The notes: generated by a model from the letters alone, not told the origin. 30,229 nt of DNA from JBFMGD01 sp040751775 (GCA_040751775.1 JBFMGD010000032.1:1-30229); one strand, 5' to 3'. Positions 1 through 8,844 are shown, counted from the stretch's first letter. Made by a program: numbers and translations.

Positions 1-229
1 AAAGCGTCGTTTACAGGGAGATTCAGGCCGCGGACTGTAAGCCTGATCCGGCGCAGCCCGCCGAAATTCACTCCGGAGCTTCCGGCTGAAGGGAATTATC
101 CGCAATGTTACTGGGTAGGCCGCGACGGTTAAACCCCGTTACCGGTTAGGAAAGCGGAGCCTGTGACGGCTAACTTGGGTGGTACCGCGGAAGAGTTTCT
201 TTCGTCCCTCTATAGATAGAGGGATTTTT
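1..229 (+). promoter_or_regulatory. T-box riboswitch leader of pheST, probably tRNA-Phe responsive
   Basis: The T-box core AACTTGGGTGGTACCGCGG is at 172-190. It is followed by an intrinsic terminator (205-229) and then by pheS. The upstream part has the look of a stem I: a GGGAG stretch near 16-20, and on the 3' side CGAAATTCACTCCGGAG at about 62-77. A TTC triplet at 67-69 sits where the specifier codon is expected and would pair with tRNA-Phe, which matches the downstream gene. In this family uncharged tRNA pairs with both the specifier and the T-box, stabilises the antiterminator and allows transcription. The class call is very secure. The specifier assignment is inference, because I did not fold the leader, and the transcription start may lie before position 1. 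Confidence 0.92.
205..229 (+). terminator. Intrinsic terminator of the T-box leader
   Basis: TCCCTCTA (205-212) and TAGAGGGA (217-224) form an 8-bp stem with a TAGA loop (213-216), followed by five T residues at 225-229. It lies 15 nt after the T-box core and about 40 nt before the pheS start. This is the arrangement expected of the regulated terminator that competes with the antiterminator. Confidence 0.9.
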
Positions 230-269
230 ATTTATCATCGAGAATCAGAACAAGGGAGCTGATTGGATT

Positions 270-1295
270 ATGCTGGAAGCGCTGCAAAATATGGAAAAGG
301 CAGCCCGGGATGCGATCGCCGCTGTCCGGGATCTGCCGGCTTTAACCGAATTGAAAATACGCTATCTGGGCAAGAAAGGAGATTTGACCGCCTTGCTGCG
401 CGGTATGGGCCAGCTGCCGCCGGAACAGCGGCCTTTTATTGGTGAGAAAGCCAATGCGCTCCGCAATGAACTGGAACGGCTCATTCAGGAGAGGGAAAGC
501 AATCTAAAGGAAGCTGCCGCCGGAGAAATGTGGGAGCGGGAACGAATCGATGTCACTCTGCCCGGTTATCCTTTTGCCCCGGGACAGAAACACCCCCTGA
601 CCCTGGTGTTGGATGAGATCAAGGAAATATTCATTGGACTCGGTTTCCAGGTGGCCACGGGACCGGAAATTGAAAGCGACTACTATAACTTTGAAGCGCT
701 GAATATTCTCGCCGATCACCCGGCACGCGATATGCAGGATTCGTTTTACATGTCACCCCAATACCTGCTGCGCACGCATACTTCACCGGTCCAAATCCGG
801 ACCATGGAGCTGCTGGCGCCCCGCCTGCCGGTGCGCATTATCGCCCCGGGGAAGGTTTTCCGCCGGGACGATGACTCCACCCACTCACCGATGTTCCACC
901 AGGTCGAAGGGCTGGCCGTGGACCGGGGCATTACTTTTGCCGATTTAAAAGGGACGCTGCTCCTGTTTGCCCGGGAAATGTTTGGGCCGCGGCAGCGTAT
1001 CCGCTTGCGTCCCAGTTTCTTTCCCTTTACCGAGCCCAGCGCCGAGGTTGATATCGCCTGTATCATGTGTGACGGCTCCGGGTGCCGTGTCTGCGGGCAG
1101 ACCGGTTGGTTGGAGATACTCGGGTCGGGCATGGTCCATCCCCGTGTTCTGGAAGCCGGCGGCTACGATCCCCAGGATGTTACCGGTTTCGCGTTCGGGA
1201 TGGGGGTTGAGCGGGTGGCCATGCTTAAATATGGCGTTGACGACCTGCGGCTTTTCTTTTTAAACGACCTGCGATTTTTGAAGCAGTTCCGCTAG
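270..1295 (+). CDS. pheS: Phenylalanine--tRNA ligase alpha subunit
   Basis: This is the catalytic alpha subunit of the (alpha-beta)2 phenylalanyl-tRNA synthetase, which charges tRNA-Phe with phenylalanine in the cytoplasm. The 341-residue length is normal. The N-terminal ~85 residues are the tRNA-contacting coiled coil. The class II core follows, with DHPARDMQDSFYM, then RTHTSPVQIRTM, FRRDDDSTHSPMFHQVEG (motif 2 region), FFPFTEPSAEVDI and the motif 3 stretch GFAFGMGVERVAML near the C-terminus. The bacterial PheS cysteine cluster CIMCDGSGCRVC precedes LEILGSGMVHP. The ATG is chosen because AAGGGAG lies 11 nt upstream. pheT follows after 27 nt, so the two are co-transcribed under the T-box leader. 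Confidence 0.98.
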   Translation: MLEALQNMEKAARDAIAAVRDLPALTELKIRYLGKKGDLTALLRGMGQLPPEQRPFIGEKANALRNELERLIQERESNLKEAAAGEMWERERIDVTLPGYPFAPGQKHPLTLVLDEIKEIFIGLGFQVATGPEIESDYYNFEALNILADHPARDMQDSFYMSPQYLLRTHTSPVQIRTMELLAPRLPVRIIAPGKVFRRDDDSTHSPMFHQVEGLAVDRGITFADLKGTLLLFAREMFGPRQRIRLRPSFFPFTEPSAEVDIACIMCDGSGCRVCGQTGWLEILGSGMVHPRVLEAGGYDPQDVTGFAFGMGVERVAMLKYGVDDLRLFFLNDLRFLKQFR

Positions 1296-1322
1296 GCATC
1301 TACAAAGACAGGAGGGACACCA

Positions 1323-3740
1323 TTGCGCGTTTCATACAACTGGTTGCAAGAATACATTAATTTAACTCTATCTCCGGCGGAACTGGCCGAACGGCTAACC
1401 CTGGCCGGAGTTGAGGTGGAATCCCTGGAACCTTTCCGCGGCAGCCTGCCCCGGGTAGTGGCCGGCCTGGTGAAAGCGGTTGAGCCGCTTCAGGACAGCG
1501 ACAAACTGACCCGGGTGCGGGTTGATGCCGGCGGATCGCTTTTAAACGTGGTTTGCGGCGCGCCGAATGTAGCCGCGGGGCAGCTGGTGCCCCTGGCTCT
1601 GCCCGGCGCCGCACTGCCGGGAGGGCTTCGCATCGAGGCGTCCCGCATCTTCGGGGTTGTTTCCGAAGGTATGCTCTGCTCGGCTAGGGAGCTCGGCCTG
1701 GAGCTGGCGGAAGCCGCTGCCGGCCTCCTTGTGCTCGATGAACCGGCTTCCCCCGGCACTCCTATTGAAAAGCTACTCGGTTTTGACGATCAAATCCTGG
1801 TTCTTGGGCTGACCCCGAACCGGGCCGATTGCCTGAGCATGCTCGGCGTGGCTTATGAAGTGGCCGCCCTGACCGGGGCTGCGGTCAAGATCCCCTCGGA
1901 GGAACCTCCGGAAGTGGCAGACGCTGTGGCCGGCGCGGCTCGGATAAACGTGCTGGAACCGGTACTCTGTCCCCGCTACACCGCCCGGGTAATGCGGGGC
2001 GTCAGCATCGGTGCCGCGCCGCTTTGGATGCAGCTGCGGCTGCTCAAAGCGGGGATTCGCCCGATCAACAATATTGTTGATATCACCAACTACGTGATGT
2101 GGGAGCTCGGGCAGCCGCTGCATGCTTTTGATTATCAGTTGCTGCAAGAAGGAGAGATCATTGTCAGGCGCGCCGCTTCCGGTGAAACGCTGCTTACCCT
2201 CGACGGGGTAGAACGGGCCTTGGATCGCGATGTCCTGGTTATCGCCGACCGCGGCGGCCCAATCGGCTTGGCCGGGGTGATGGGTGGTGAAAACACCGAA
2301 ATCTCCCCGGGAACCACCACCGTCTTGCTGGAAGCGGCGCTTTTCAACCCGGTCAATATCCGCCGGACCGCCCGGCGCTTCAACCTGCCCTCGGAAGCCT
2401 CACAGCGCTTTGAGAGGGGGATTAATCCGGAAGCGACCATGGCCGCGCAGAACCGGGCTGCCTCCTTGATGGCCCGTCTGGCCGGCGCGGCGGTGCTGCG
2501 CGGTGTGCTTGACTATGATCCCGATCCGCCCCGGCCGCGCCGGATTATCGTGCGGCCGTACCGCATTAACGAGATTCTCGGGGTGAAGATACCGGTGGGC
2601 GAAGTGACAGCTATCCTCGAGCGGTTAGGCTGCACCGTGGAGCAGGGCGGCGGGCGCTCTCTCGAGGTAACGGTGCCCGCGCGCCGGGGGGACGTGGCGA
2701 TTGAAGAGGATGTGGTCGAAGAGGTGGCTCGTCTCTATGGCTATGACAAGATTCCGGTAACCCTGCCCCGTGGTGAACTGGTGGAGGCCAGGGAGGCGCC
2801 CGAGCGGCGCGTCGAAGCTGTGATCCGGGATACCTTGACGGCTTGCGGATTTTTTGAGGTGATTACCTATTCCTTCATCAACGCCGCCGAACTGGACCGG
2901 CTCGGCCTGGCTGAAGATGACTCACGGCGGCAGGCCATAGCGGTGCAAAACCCCCTTTCCGAGGAACAGGGGATTATGCGGACGACCATGCTGCCGGGGA
3001 TTTTGAAAGTGCTGCAGCATAATTTTAATTACCAGGAGACTGATCAGCTGTTGTATGAAATCGGGACTATATTCATGCCGCGCCGTTTGCCGCTGGATGA
3101 GCTGCCCGATGAGAGAAACCGCCTGGTTTTGGCTGCCACGGGCCGCGTGCCCGGCCCCCACTGGGCCGCGCCTGGTTTGGACGCCGGTTTCTTTCTGTTG
3201 AAAGGGGTATTGGAGACGCTGCTGGCGCGGCTTTGCCTCAATGTAGCGGATTTTGAGCCCGTGGCGCTCAAATATACCCACCCGACCCGCAGTGCTCTGA
3301 TCAGGTCCGGCGGCGAGGAGATCGGTTACCTGGGCCAGCTGCATCCCAAGACTGCTGAAGCCTGGGGCTTTCGCCAGCCGGTAATCATCGGCGAACTGGA
3401 TCTGGACCGCGTCATCGCCCGGGCAAATCTGGTGCCGCGGGTGACGCCTCTCTCCCGTTATCCGGCTGCTTTGCGTGATCTGGCTCTAATTGTGCCGCGG
3501 GATATTCCGGCCGGGTCGCTGCAGCGTGCGATGCGTGAGGCGGGCGGCGCCCTGGTCGACCGGATTACGCTCTTTGATCTCTATGAAGGGGAGCAAATCC
3601 CGGCGGGCCGGCGCAGCCTCGCTTTTACGATTGCGTTTCGCCGCCCGGGCGGCACTTTGACCGATGAGGAGGTTAACGCGGTCCTCGCAAGGATTGAACA
3701 GGCCCTCGCCGGACTGGGTGCGTCAATCCGGCGCCGTTAG
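1323..3740 (+). CDS. pheT: Phenylalanine--tRNA ligase beta subunit
   Basis: This is the large non-catalytic partner of PheS, involved in tRNA recognition and editing of mischarged tyrosyl-tRNA-Phe. At 805 residues it is the full bacterial length. In order I see an N-terminal tRNA-binding OB fold (about 40-150, with VCGAPNVAAGQLVPLALPGA), the B3/B4 editing region (about 210-390, with INNIVDITNYVMWELGQPLHAFD and SEASQRFERGINPE), a B5 domain (about 405-475), the synthetase-like core (FFEVITYSFIN, QNPLSEEQGIMRTTMLPG) and a C-terminal ferredoxin-like anticodon-binding domain (about 710-805, SRYPAALRDLALIVPRDI). The start is TTG, supported by AGGAGGG six bases upstream; no better start is nearby. 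Confidence 0.98.
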   Translation: MRVSYNWLQEYINLTLSPAELAERLTLAGVEVESLEPFRGSLPRVVAGLVKAVEPLQDSDKLTRVRVDAGGSLLNVVCGAPNVAAGQLVPLALPGAALPGGLRIEASRIFGVVSEGMLCSARELGLELAEAAAGLLVLDEPASPGTPIEKLLGFDDQILVLGLTPNRADCLSMLGVAYEVAALTGAAVKIPSEEPPEVADAVAGAARINVLEPVLCPRYTARVMRGVSIGAAPLWMQLRLLKAGIRPINNIVDITNYVMWELGQPLHAFDYQLLQEGEIIVRRAASGETLLTLDGVERALDRDVLVIADRGGPIGLAGVMGGENTEISPGTTTVLLEAALFNPVNIRRTARRFNLPSEASQRFERGINPEATMAAQNRAASLMARLAGAAVLRGVLDYDPDPPRPRRIIVRPYRINEILGVKIPVGEVTAILERLGCTVEQGGGRSLEVTVPARRGDVAIEEDVVEEVARLYGYDKIPVTLPRGELVEAREAPERRVEAVIRDTLTACGFFEVITYSFINAAELDRLGLAEDDSRRQAIAVQNPLSEEQGIMRTTMLPGILKVLQHNFNYQETDQLLYEIGTIFMPRRLPLDELPDERNRLVLAATGRVPGPHWAAPGLDAGFFLLKGVLETLLARLCLNVADFEPVALKYTHPTRSALIRSGGEEIGYLGQLHPKTAEAWGFRQPVIIGELDLDRVIARANLVPRVTPLSRYPAALRDLALIVPRDIPAGSLQRAMREAGGALVDRITLFDLYEGEQIPAGRRSLAFTIAFRRPGGTLTDEEVNAVLARIEQALAGLGASIRRR

Positions 3741-3757
3741 AGGCCGGAGGCAGGATA

Positions 3758-3850
3758 ATGATCATTTATCGCGAAATAGTGTGCAATATGCCTGCTGCCG
3801 GGAGGAAGGCGATAGGGTGGAGGATAAATCAAAAAACCGGATCACCGTGA
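3758..3850 (+). CDS. Possible 30-codon leader ORF overlapping the zapA start
   Basis: ATG 3758 has GGAGG (3746-3750) with an ideal 7-nt spacing. It opens a 30-codon frame starting MIIYREIVCNMPAAG that stops at 3848-3850, about 30 nt inside zapA in another frame. No homology is recognised. It might couple translation of zapA to pheT, or be chance. Confidence 0.3.
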   Translation: MIIYREIVCNMPAAGRKAIGWRINQKTGSP

Positions 3851-4092
3851 CCATTATGGGAGAAGAGTATACCATCAGGGGAAGCGCTTCCCCCGAAACG
3901 ATGCAGAAAGTCGCCCGTTATGTGGATGATTTAATGGGAGCCCTGGCACATAAAAACGGCCATATGAGCAGGCATAAGATTGCGGTGCTGACAGCGATCA
4001 ACCTGGCCGACGAGCTGTTAAAGTTGAAACAAGGGTTCCGGCAATTTTCCGACGATCTTCGGGAAAGAGGTGACGAGGATGAACTGGTTTGA
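3817..4092 (+). CDS. zapA: Cell division protein ZapA
   Basis: ZapA binds FtsZ and bundles its protofilaments at midcell. The 91-residue product has the usual two-part form: a small globular N-terminal domain (NRITVTIMGEEYTIRG, then SPETMQKVARYVDDLM) and a C-terminal helix (KIAVLTAINLADELLKLKQ) that dimerises in the family. The reading frame stays open upstream to 3664 inside pheT, but those extra residues do not look like ZapA. GTG 3817, with GGAGG 11 nt upstream at 3801-3805, gives a family-length protein. The end overlaps the start of cvpA, which suggests translational coupling. Confidence 0.88.
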   Translation: MEDKSKNRITVTIMGEEYTIRGSASPETMQKVARYVDDLMGALAHKNGHMSRHKIAVLTAINLADELLKLKQGFRQFSDDLRERGDEDELV

Positions 4093-4660
4093 TCTTCTTC
4101 TTCTGGGCATACTGATCTTATATCTGATCAGCGGCTTTGTGCAGGGCCTGGCCAAGCAGATTTTCAACCTGTTCGGCTTTGTAATTGTTATGGCCCTGGC
4201 TTTTCTCGGCAGCAGGTTCTTGGGTGGATACGCCGCAGCCTATATAAACCCGGCCTGGCTTATCCCCTACCAGGATGTGGCGCGTCTCCTGGGGGCGGAA
4301 TCTGCCGCCGAGCGCGCCGTTGAGCTTGTCGCCGGCGTGGCGGTATTTTTGGTGCTGGTTGTCGTTCTGTCGATCGTTTTCCGGCTGTTTTCCGGCGGTC
4401 TGAAACAGGTGAACAAGGTGCCGGTGTTGGGTTTCTTCAACCGACTCGGTGGAGCGGCGCTGGGACTGTTGGTTGGTATCTTTTTCTCCTATATCGTCCT
4501 CAACGCTGTTTCTCTGGTCCCGGTTCAGCTTTGCGTGGATGCCGTGGCCGGTTCCTACCTGGCCGGCGCGGCTGAATTATATCTGCCTCCTGTCACTGCG
4601 TGGTTAAAAGAAGTGCTGCTGCACTTTTACTTAAGCGCGGTCCAAAACAGCGGCTCTTAG
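4079..4660 (+). CDS. CvpA family membrane protein
   Basis: This is a 193-residue integral membrane protein of the CvpA (colicin V production) family, whose biochemical role is poorly defined. The first segment (about 3-22) begins MNWFDLLLLGILILYLISGF and is followed by QGLAKQIFNLFGF, the typical CvpA beginning. Further hydrophobic segments lie at about 30-50, 86-107 and 125-150; the loop GLKQVNKVPVLGFFNRLGGAALG between the last two is the conserved CvpA signature region. I chose ATG 4079 because GAGG ends 8 nt upstream; GTG 4070 would add three residues. The gene overlaps the end of zapA by 14 bp. zapA-cvpA-polX-mutS2 is a recurrent order in Firmicutes. Confidence 0.88.
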   Translation: MNWFDLLLLGILILYLISGFVQGLAKQIFNLFGFVIVMALAFLGSRFLGGYAAAYINPAWLIPYQDVARLLGAESAAERAVELVAGVAVFLVLVVVLSIVFRLFSGGLKQVNKVPVLGFFNRLGGAALGLLVGIFFSYIVLNAVSLVPVQLCVDAVAGSYLAGAAELYLPPVTAWLKEVLLHFYLSAVQNSGS

Positions 4661-4683
4661 AGTAAATTAGGTGGGCACGGCTA

Positions 4684-6417
4684 GTGGATAACTGGGAAGT
4701 GGCGGCGGCGCTGGAGCGCATGGCCGGGCTGCTGGCGTTAAAGGGAGAAAAAGATTTTAAGGTGCGGGCTTACAGCCAGGCTGCCCGCCAGATTATCCGT
4801 TCTTCCGAACCGATCGCCGAAATCGCCGCGGCGGGCAGGCTGCGGCAGCTGCCCGGTGTCGGCGAAGCGCTCGCAGCCAAAATCAATGAGCTGGTCAGCA
4901 CCGGCAGAAGTGCCTTCTTGACCGCTCTGGAAGCGGCGGTGCCTCCGGAGTTGCTCGCTCTTTTTTCCATCCCGGGAGTTGGATTTAAAACCGCTGCCGC
5001 TCTGGTAGAAGAGCTAAAGCTCAACAGCATGGCTCAGCTGGCAGAGGCGGCTCGCGCCGGCCAGGTCAGGCATCTGCCCGGCCTGGGCCGCAACCTTGAG
5101 TTAAGCATTAGCCGTTATTTTGAAGAACAACGCACGGGCGCGGCGCTCTTTCACCGCGGTGTGGCCGTCCCCCTGGCGGAGCATGCGATCGCGTTTCTGC
5201 GGGGTTTGCCTGCCGTACGCTCGGTCTGCGCCGCCGGAGATTTCAGGCGGGGAACCGAACAGGTTGCGGAGCTGCCGCTTCTTGCTGTACTGAAAAGCGG
5301 CCGCTCCGCCACCGTGCTTAGAGACGAGCTGCGGGGATTGCCCGGCCTGACGGCGCTGGTACCAACCGGCGAGCGGTTAATCCTGGAGAATGTAACCGGT
5401 TTGCCTCTCCAGCTGACCCTTGTTGATGAGGATGCACTGGTCACCACACTGGTTGAGCGGACCGGTTCGGCGGGCCATTGGACCACGCTGGTGCAGATCG
5501 CCCGGCAGCACGGTTTTTCTTTAGGTAAAACCGGCCTTTTCCGGAACGGGCGTCCCGTCAAACTGGAACAGGAAGTTGATCTTTACCGGGCACTTAAACT
5601 GGTTTTTATCCCGCCTGAGCTGCGGGAGGGCGAAGACGAGTTTGCGGCGGCAGCCGCCGGAAAGCTGCCCCGGTTGATCGAGTTGAATCAACTCCGCGGG
5701 GATCTGCATCTGCATACCGACTGGAGCGACGGCACTGCGTCGATTGAGGCGATGGCGCAAAAAGGAGCCGCGCTGGGTTATGAATATATTGCCGTGACCG
5801 ACCACTCGCCCTCCCTGAAGATCGCCGGCGGTCTCTCCGAAGAGAAGCTTGCCGAGCAGATCGCGTCTATCGAACGATTCAACAGCACCACTCCGGGCTG
5901 CCCGGTCCTGGCCGGCGCGGAGGTGGATATCCGCCCCGACGGTTCACTGGACCTGCCGGACGCCTTGCTGGACCGGCTGGACCTGGTAGTTGCTTCGGTG
6001 CACAGCAGTTTCAGGCAGACGCGAGACGAGATGACCGGGCGCATTTGCCGGGCCATGGAACACCCTGCCGTTCATCTGATCGGCCATCCGACGGGGCGCC
6101 TGCTCGGCAGCCGGGGCGGCTACGATGTCGATCTGGAAAAGCTGATCCACCGGGCCGCGCATACCGGGACGATCGTGGAAATCAACGCTTCGCCGCAGCG
6201 GTTGGACCTGGCGGAGGCGTACTTGCGCCGAGCCCGCGCCGCCGGGGTGCGCCTCGCCGTGAACACAGACGCGCACAGTACCGTTACCATGGAGGACATG
6301 TTTTACGGGGTTACCGCCGCCCGCCGGGGTTGGCTGGAAGACGGTGACGTGGTCAATACTTTGCCGCTCGCGGCACTGCGCCGCGCGCTGCGGCAAAAAC
6401 GCCGCCGGAAAGGATGA
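4684..6417 (+). CDS. polX: PolX-type HhH/PHP protein with a degenerate polymerase active site
   Basis: The 577-residue protein has the full bacterial PolX layout: N-terminal helix-hairpin-helix region (about 1-150, with RLRQLPGVGEALAAKI, FSIPGVGFKTA and RHLPGLGRNL), a nucleotidyltransferase-like middle (about 155-310) and a C-terminal PHP phosphoesterase domain (about 335-577). The PHP metal ligands are all visible: H342 and H344, D373-H374, E413, H440, H468 and D529-A-H531. In contrast, the family D-x-D after GDFRRG (185-190) is E196-L-P198, and the third catalytic Asp is replaced at about Q243. The polymerase is therefore probably inactive, while the metal-dependent nuclease/phosphoesterase should work. 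In active relatives this enzyme fills gaps in base-excision repair. GTG is the start, with AGGTGG 9 nt upstream. mutS2 follows. Confidence 0.9.
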   Translation: MDNWEVAAALERMAGLLALKGEKDFKVRAYSQAARQIIRSSEPIAEIAAAGRLRQLPGVGEALAAKINELVSTGRSAFLTALEAAVPPELLALFSIPGVGFKTAAALVEELKLNSMAQLAEAARAGQVRHLPGLGRNLELSISRYFEEQRTGAALFHRGVAVPLAEHAIAFLRGLPAVRSVCAAGDFRRGTEQVAELPLLAVLKSGRSATVLRDELRGLPGLTALVPTGERLILENVTGLPLQLTLVDEDALVTTLVERTGSAGHWTTLVQIARQHGFSLGKTGLFRNGRPVKLEQEVDLYRALKLVFIPPELREGEDEFAAAAAGKLPRLIELNQLRGDLHLHTDWSDGTASIEAMAQKGAALGYEYIAVTDHSPSLKIAGGLSEEKLAEQIASIERFNSTTPGCPVLAGAEVDIRPDGSLDLPDALLDRLDLVVASVHSSFRQTRDEMTGRICRAMEHPAVHLIGHPTGRLLGSRGGYDVDLEKLIHRAAHTGTIVEINASPQRLDLAEAYLRRARAAGVRLAVNTDAHSTVTMEDMFYGVTAARRGWLEDGDVVNTLPLAALRRALRQKRRRKG

Positions 6418-6452
6418 TCGGCCGACCGATTTTGTTAAGGGGAGAGAACCGT

Positions 6453-8816
6453 TTGAACGGGATAATCACTGAAAGAGAGATTAAGGTGTTGGAGTTTGAT
6501 CAGATCCGGCAGCGACTGGCTTCGCTGACGGCAACACCGCCGGCGCGCCGGCAGGCGCTCGATTTACTGCCGTCTGCCGATGTGGCGACGGTCGAACGGC
6601 TGCAGCGGGAAACCGATGAAGGGCGCCTGCTCGGCGCCAGGGGCGCTTTTTCGCCTCCGGCGGCGGCAGATATTGAACCGTATGTCTTGCGGGCCGATAA
6701 GGGAGGCGTTTTAAGCGGCGCGGAGCTGGCCGCGGTGGCGCTCTTTTTAAAAGGGGTGCACCGCTGGCGGCAGTTTATGAAAAGTGAAGCACAAAGGGAT
6801 CTTTACCCGCTGCTGGCCGGGCTGGTAGCGGGCCTGGACGGCAGCCCGGGCTTGGCGCGCGATCTGGAGCGCTCCATCGACCCTGAAGGGGCGGTCCTGG
6901 ACGGGGCTTCGGCGCTGCTGACGGCGCTGCGCCGGCAGCAGCGGGTTTTTCAGGAGCGGATCCGGGAAAAACTGGACTCATACCTGCGCAACACCGGTTT
7001 CAGGCGCTACCTGCAGGAAGCGATCGTCACTATCCGCGGCGGGCGCTTTGTGCTCCCGGTAAAGCAGGAGTACCGGCACCGTGTGGAAGGGGTGCTTCAC
7101 GACCAATCGGCCAGCGGGGCCACGCTTTTTATCGAACCGCTGCCGGTGGTCCAGCTGCAAAATCAACTGACCGTGGTTACGAACCAGGCGGAGCGGGAGA
7201 TCGAGCGCATCTTCAGTGAACTGAGTGCCGCGGTAGCTGCCGCGCGCGATCAGCTGCTCCAGGACCGGGCTCTTTATACCGAACTCGATCTGATCGCGGC
7301 GCGCGGCCGGCTCAGCCTGGAACAAAAAGGCGTTGCGCCGCAGATCATCAGGGAGGGAAAGCCGCGCCTGCACCTGGCGCAAGCGCGGCACCCGCTTCTG
7401 CCCGGCAGCGTGGTACCTTTGAATATTCGCCTGGGCGACGATCACCGGGTATTGATCATAACAGGGCCGAATACCGGGGGGAAGACGGTGGCGCTGAAAA
7501 CGATCGGCCTCCTGGCGGTCATGGCCCAGAGCGGCCTGCATATTCCCGCCGGAGATGAAAGCGCCCTCTTCATCTTCGAGTGTATCCGGGCCGATATCGG
7601 CGATGAACAGAGCATCGCCCAGTCGCTGAGCACATTTTCAGGGCATTTAAAGAATATTGTTTCCATTCTCGCTGAAACAGGTCCCTCTTCGCTGGTTTTA
7701 TTTGATGAACTGGGCGCGGGCACCGACCCCTCCGAGGGAGCGGCCCTGGCCATGGCAGTCCTCGCCGAGCTGTCCGCCGCCGGCACACTGACCGTGGCCA
7801 CCACCCATATCAACGAGTTGAAGCTGTTTGCCCAGGTGCGGGAGGGGACGCAAAATGCGGCCATGGAATTCGACCAGGAGACGCTGGCGCCCACCTATCG
7901 CCTGCTGCAGGGAGTGCCCGGCCAGAGCAATGCTTTCGTCATTGCCGGGAAGCTGGGTTTACCCGCCGCCGTATTGGAACAGGCCAAAGGTTTCTTGCGG
8001 CAGGAGCACGGTGAAATGGAAGAGGTGATCGCCAGCCTGGTGGAGGACCAGCGCCGCTTCTCGAGGGACAGCCGGCAGGCCGCCCTGGAACGGGCCCGCG
8101 CCGAGGCCATGTTGGAAAACCTGGAGCGGGAGAAGGAGAAATTCAGGGAACAGCGTGATGAAATAATCAGGCAGGCCCGGGAAGAAGCACGCTACCTGGT
8201 TCGCCGGGCCAAGACGACCGTGGACGCTCTGATCCGGGAGCTGCACCAGATCCGCGGCGCCGCCGGCAGCGAGGCGCTGGCACGGGCCGAACAGCTGCGC
8301 GGGGAGCTGCATCAGCTGCGCCGGGAGGCGGATCAGGGCTCTGAACTTGAAGAGCAGCTGCCGGCGCCTGAACCGGATCTGGCCCCCGGTAAAACGGTTC
8401 TGGTACACAGCCTCAAGCAAAAAGGTGAGATCCTCTCCCTCACGGAAGATGAAGCGCTGGTTCAGGTTGGGTCGATTAAAGTGCACGTGCCCCGGCACGA
8501 TCTGCGGCGCTGGCGTGAGCAGGGCCCGCCGGGGAAGCCGGCTGCCGGCGGTTACACCATGCAGAAAGCCCAGGCTGTGCGCAATGAGGTTGACTTGCGC
8601 GGCCTGACGGTGGAGGAAGCGATCCCTGCCGTGGAGAAGCTTTTCGATGACGCTATCTGGGCCGGCTTATCAAAGGTGACCCTGATTCACGGCAAGGGCA
8701 CGGGCAAACTCAAAGAAGGGCTGCGCCCTTTCCTGCAAGAACACCGCCTGGTCAAAGAATTTCGCGCCGGCCTGCCCAATGAAGGCGGCGGCGGCGTCAC
8801 GATCATCACTCTCTAG
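6453..8816 (+). CDS. mutS2: Endonuclease MutS2 / ribosome-rescue ATPase
   Basis: MutS2 is a dimeric ATPase that lacks the mismatch-recognition domain of MutS. It has been linked to suppression of recombination and, in Bacillus, to rescue of collided ribosomes. In this 787-residue product I see Walker A GPNTGGKT (338-345), Walker B LVLFDELGAGTD (414-425), a charged coiled coil (about 507-627), a KOW-like strand-rich segment (about 645-684) and a C-terminal Smr domain with EVDLRG (712-717) and HGKGTG (746-751). TTG 6453 is preferred because AAGGGGAG lies about 9 nt upstream and the product then begins like other MutS2 proteins. ATG 6414, overlapping the polX stop, would add 13 residues. Confidence 0.93.
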   Translation: MNGIITEREIKVLEFDQIRQRLASLTATPPARRQALDLLPSADVATVERLQRETDEGRLLGARGAFSPPAAADIEPYVLRADKGGVLSGAELAAVALFLKGVHRWRQFMKSEAQRDLYPLLAGLVAGLDGSPGLARDLERSIDPEGAVLDGASALLTALRRQQRVFQERIREKLDSYLRNTGFRRYLQEAIVTIRGGRFVLPVKQEYRHRVEGVLHDQSASGATLFIEPLPVVQLQNQLTVVTNQAEREIERIFSELSAAVAAARDQLLQDRALYTELDLIAARGRLSLEQKGVAPQIIREGKPRLHLAQARHPLLPGSVVPLNIRLGDDHRVLIITGPNTGGKTVALKTIGLLAVMAQSGLHIPAGDESALFIFECIRADIGDEQSIAQSLSTFSGHLKNIVSILAETGPSSLVLFDELGAGTDPSEGAALAMAVLAELSAAGTLTVATTHINELKLFAQVREGTQNAAMEFDQETLAPTYRLLQGVPGQSNAFVIAGKLGLPAAVLEQAKGFLRQEHGEMEEVIASLVEDQRRFSRDSRQAALERARAEAMLENLEREKEKFREQRDEIIRQAREEARYLVRRAKTTVDALIRELHQIRGAAGSEALARAEQLRGELHQLRREADQGSELEEQLPAPEPDLAPGKTVLVHSLKQKGEILSLTEDEALVQVGSIKVHVPRHDLRRWREQGPPGKPAAGGYTMQKAQAVRNEVDLRGLTVEEAIPAVEKLFDDAIWAGLSKVTLIHGKGTGKLKEGLRPFLQEHRLVKEFRAGLPNEGGGGVTIITL

Positions 8817-8844
8817 GAAGCATGGGGACGGTTCTTTTGCTTCC
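8816..8844 (+). repeat. Palindromic GGGGACGG repeat, copy 1
   Basis: This 29-nt element begins at the last base of the mutS2 stop codon. It has complementary ends GGAAGCA and TGCTTCC around a core with GGGGACGGTTCTT. The reverse complement of copy 2 (9237-9265) matches it at 27 of 29 positions. TTTTC follows, so transcribed as RNA it could act as a weak terminator for the upstream operon. Short palindromes with a GGGGACGG core recur between genes in some Peptococcaceae and resemble REP-type elements. That family assignment is from memory and not tested here. Confidence 0.8.

Noticed and set aside
7442..7894. 150-codon minus-strand frame opposite mutS2
   Set aside because: It is opposite the conserved Walker A to Walker B region of MutS2; the constraint comes from the plus strand.
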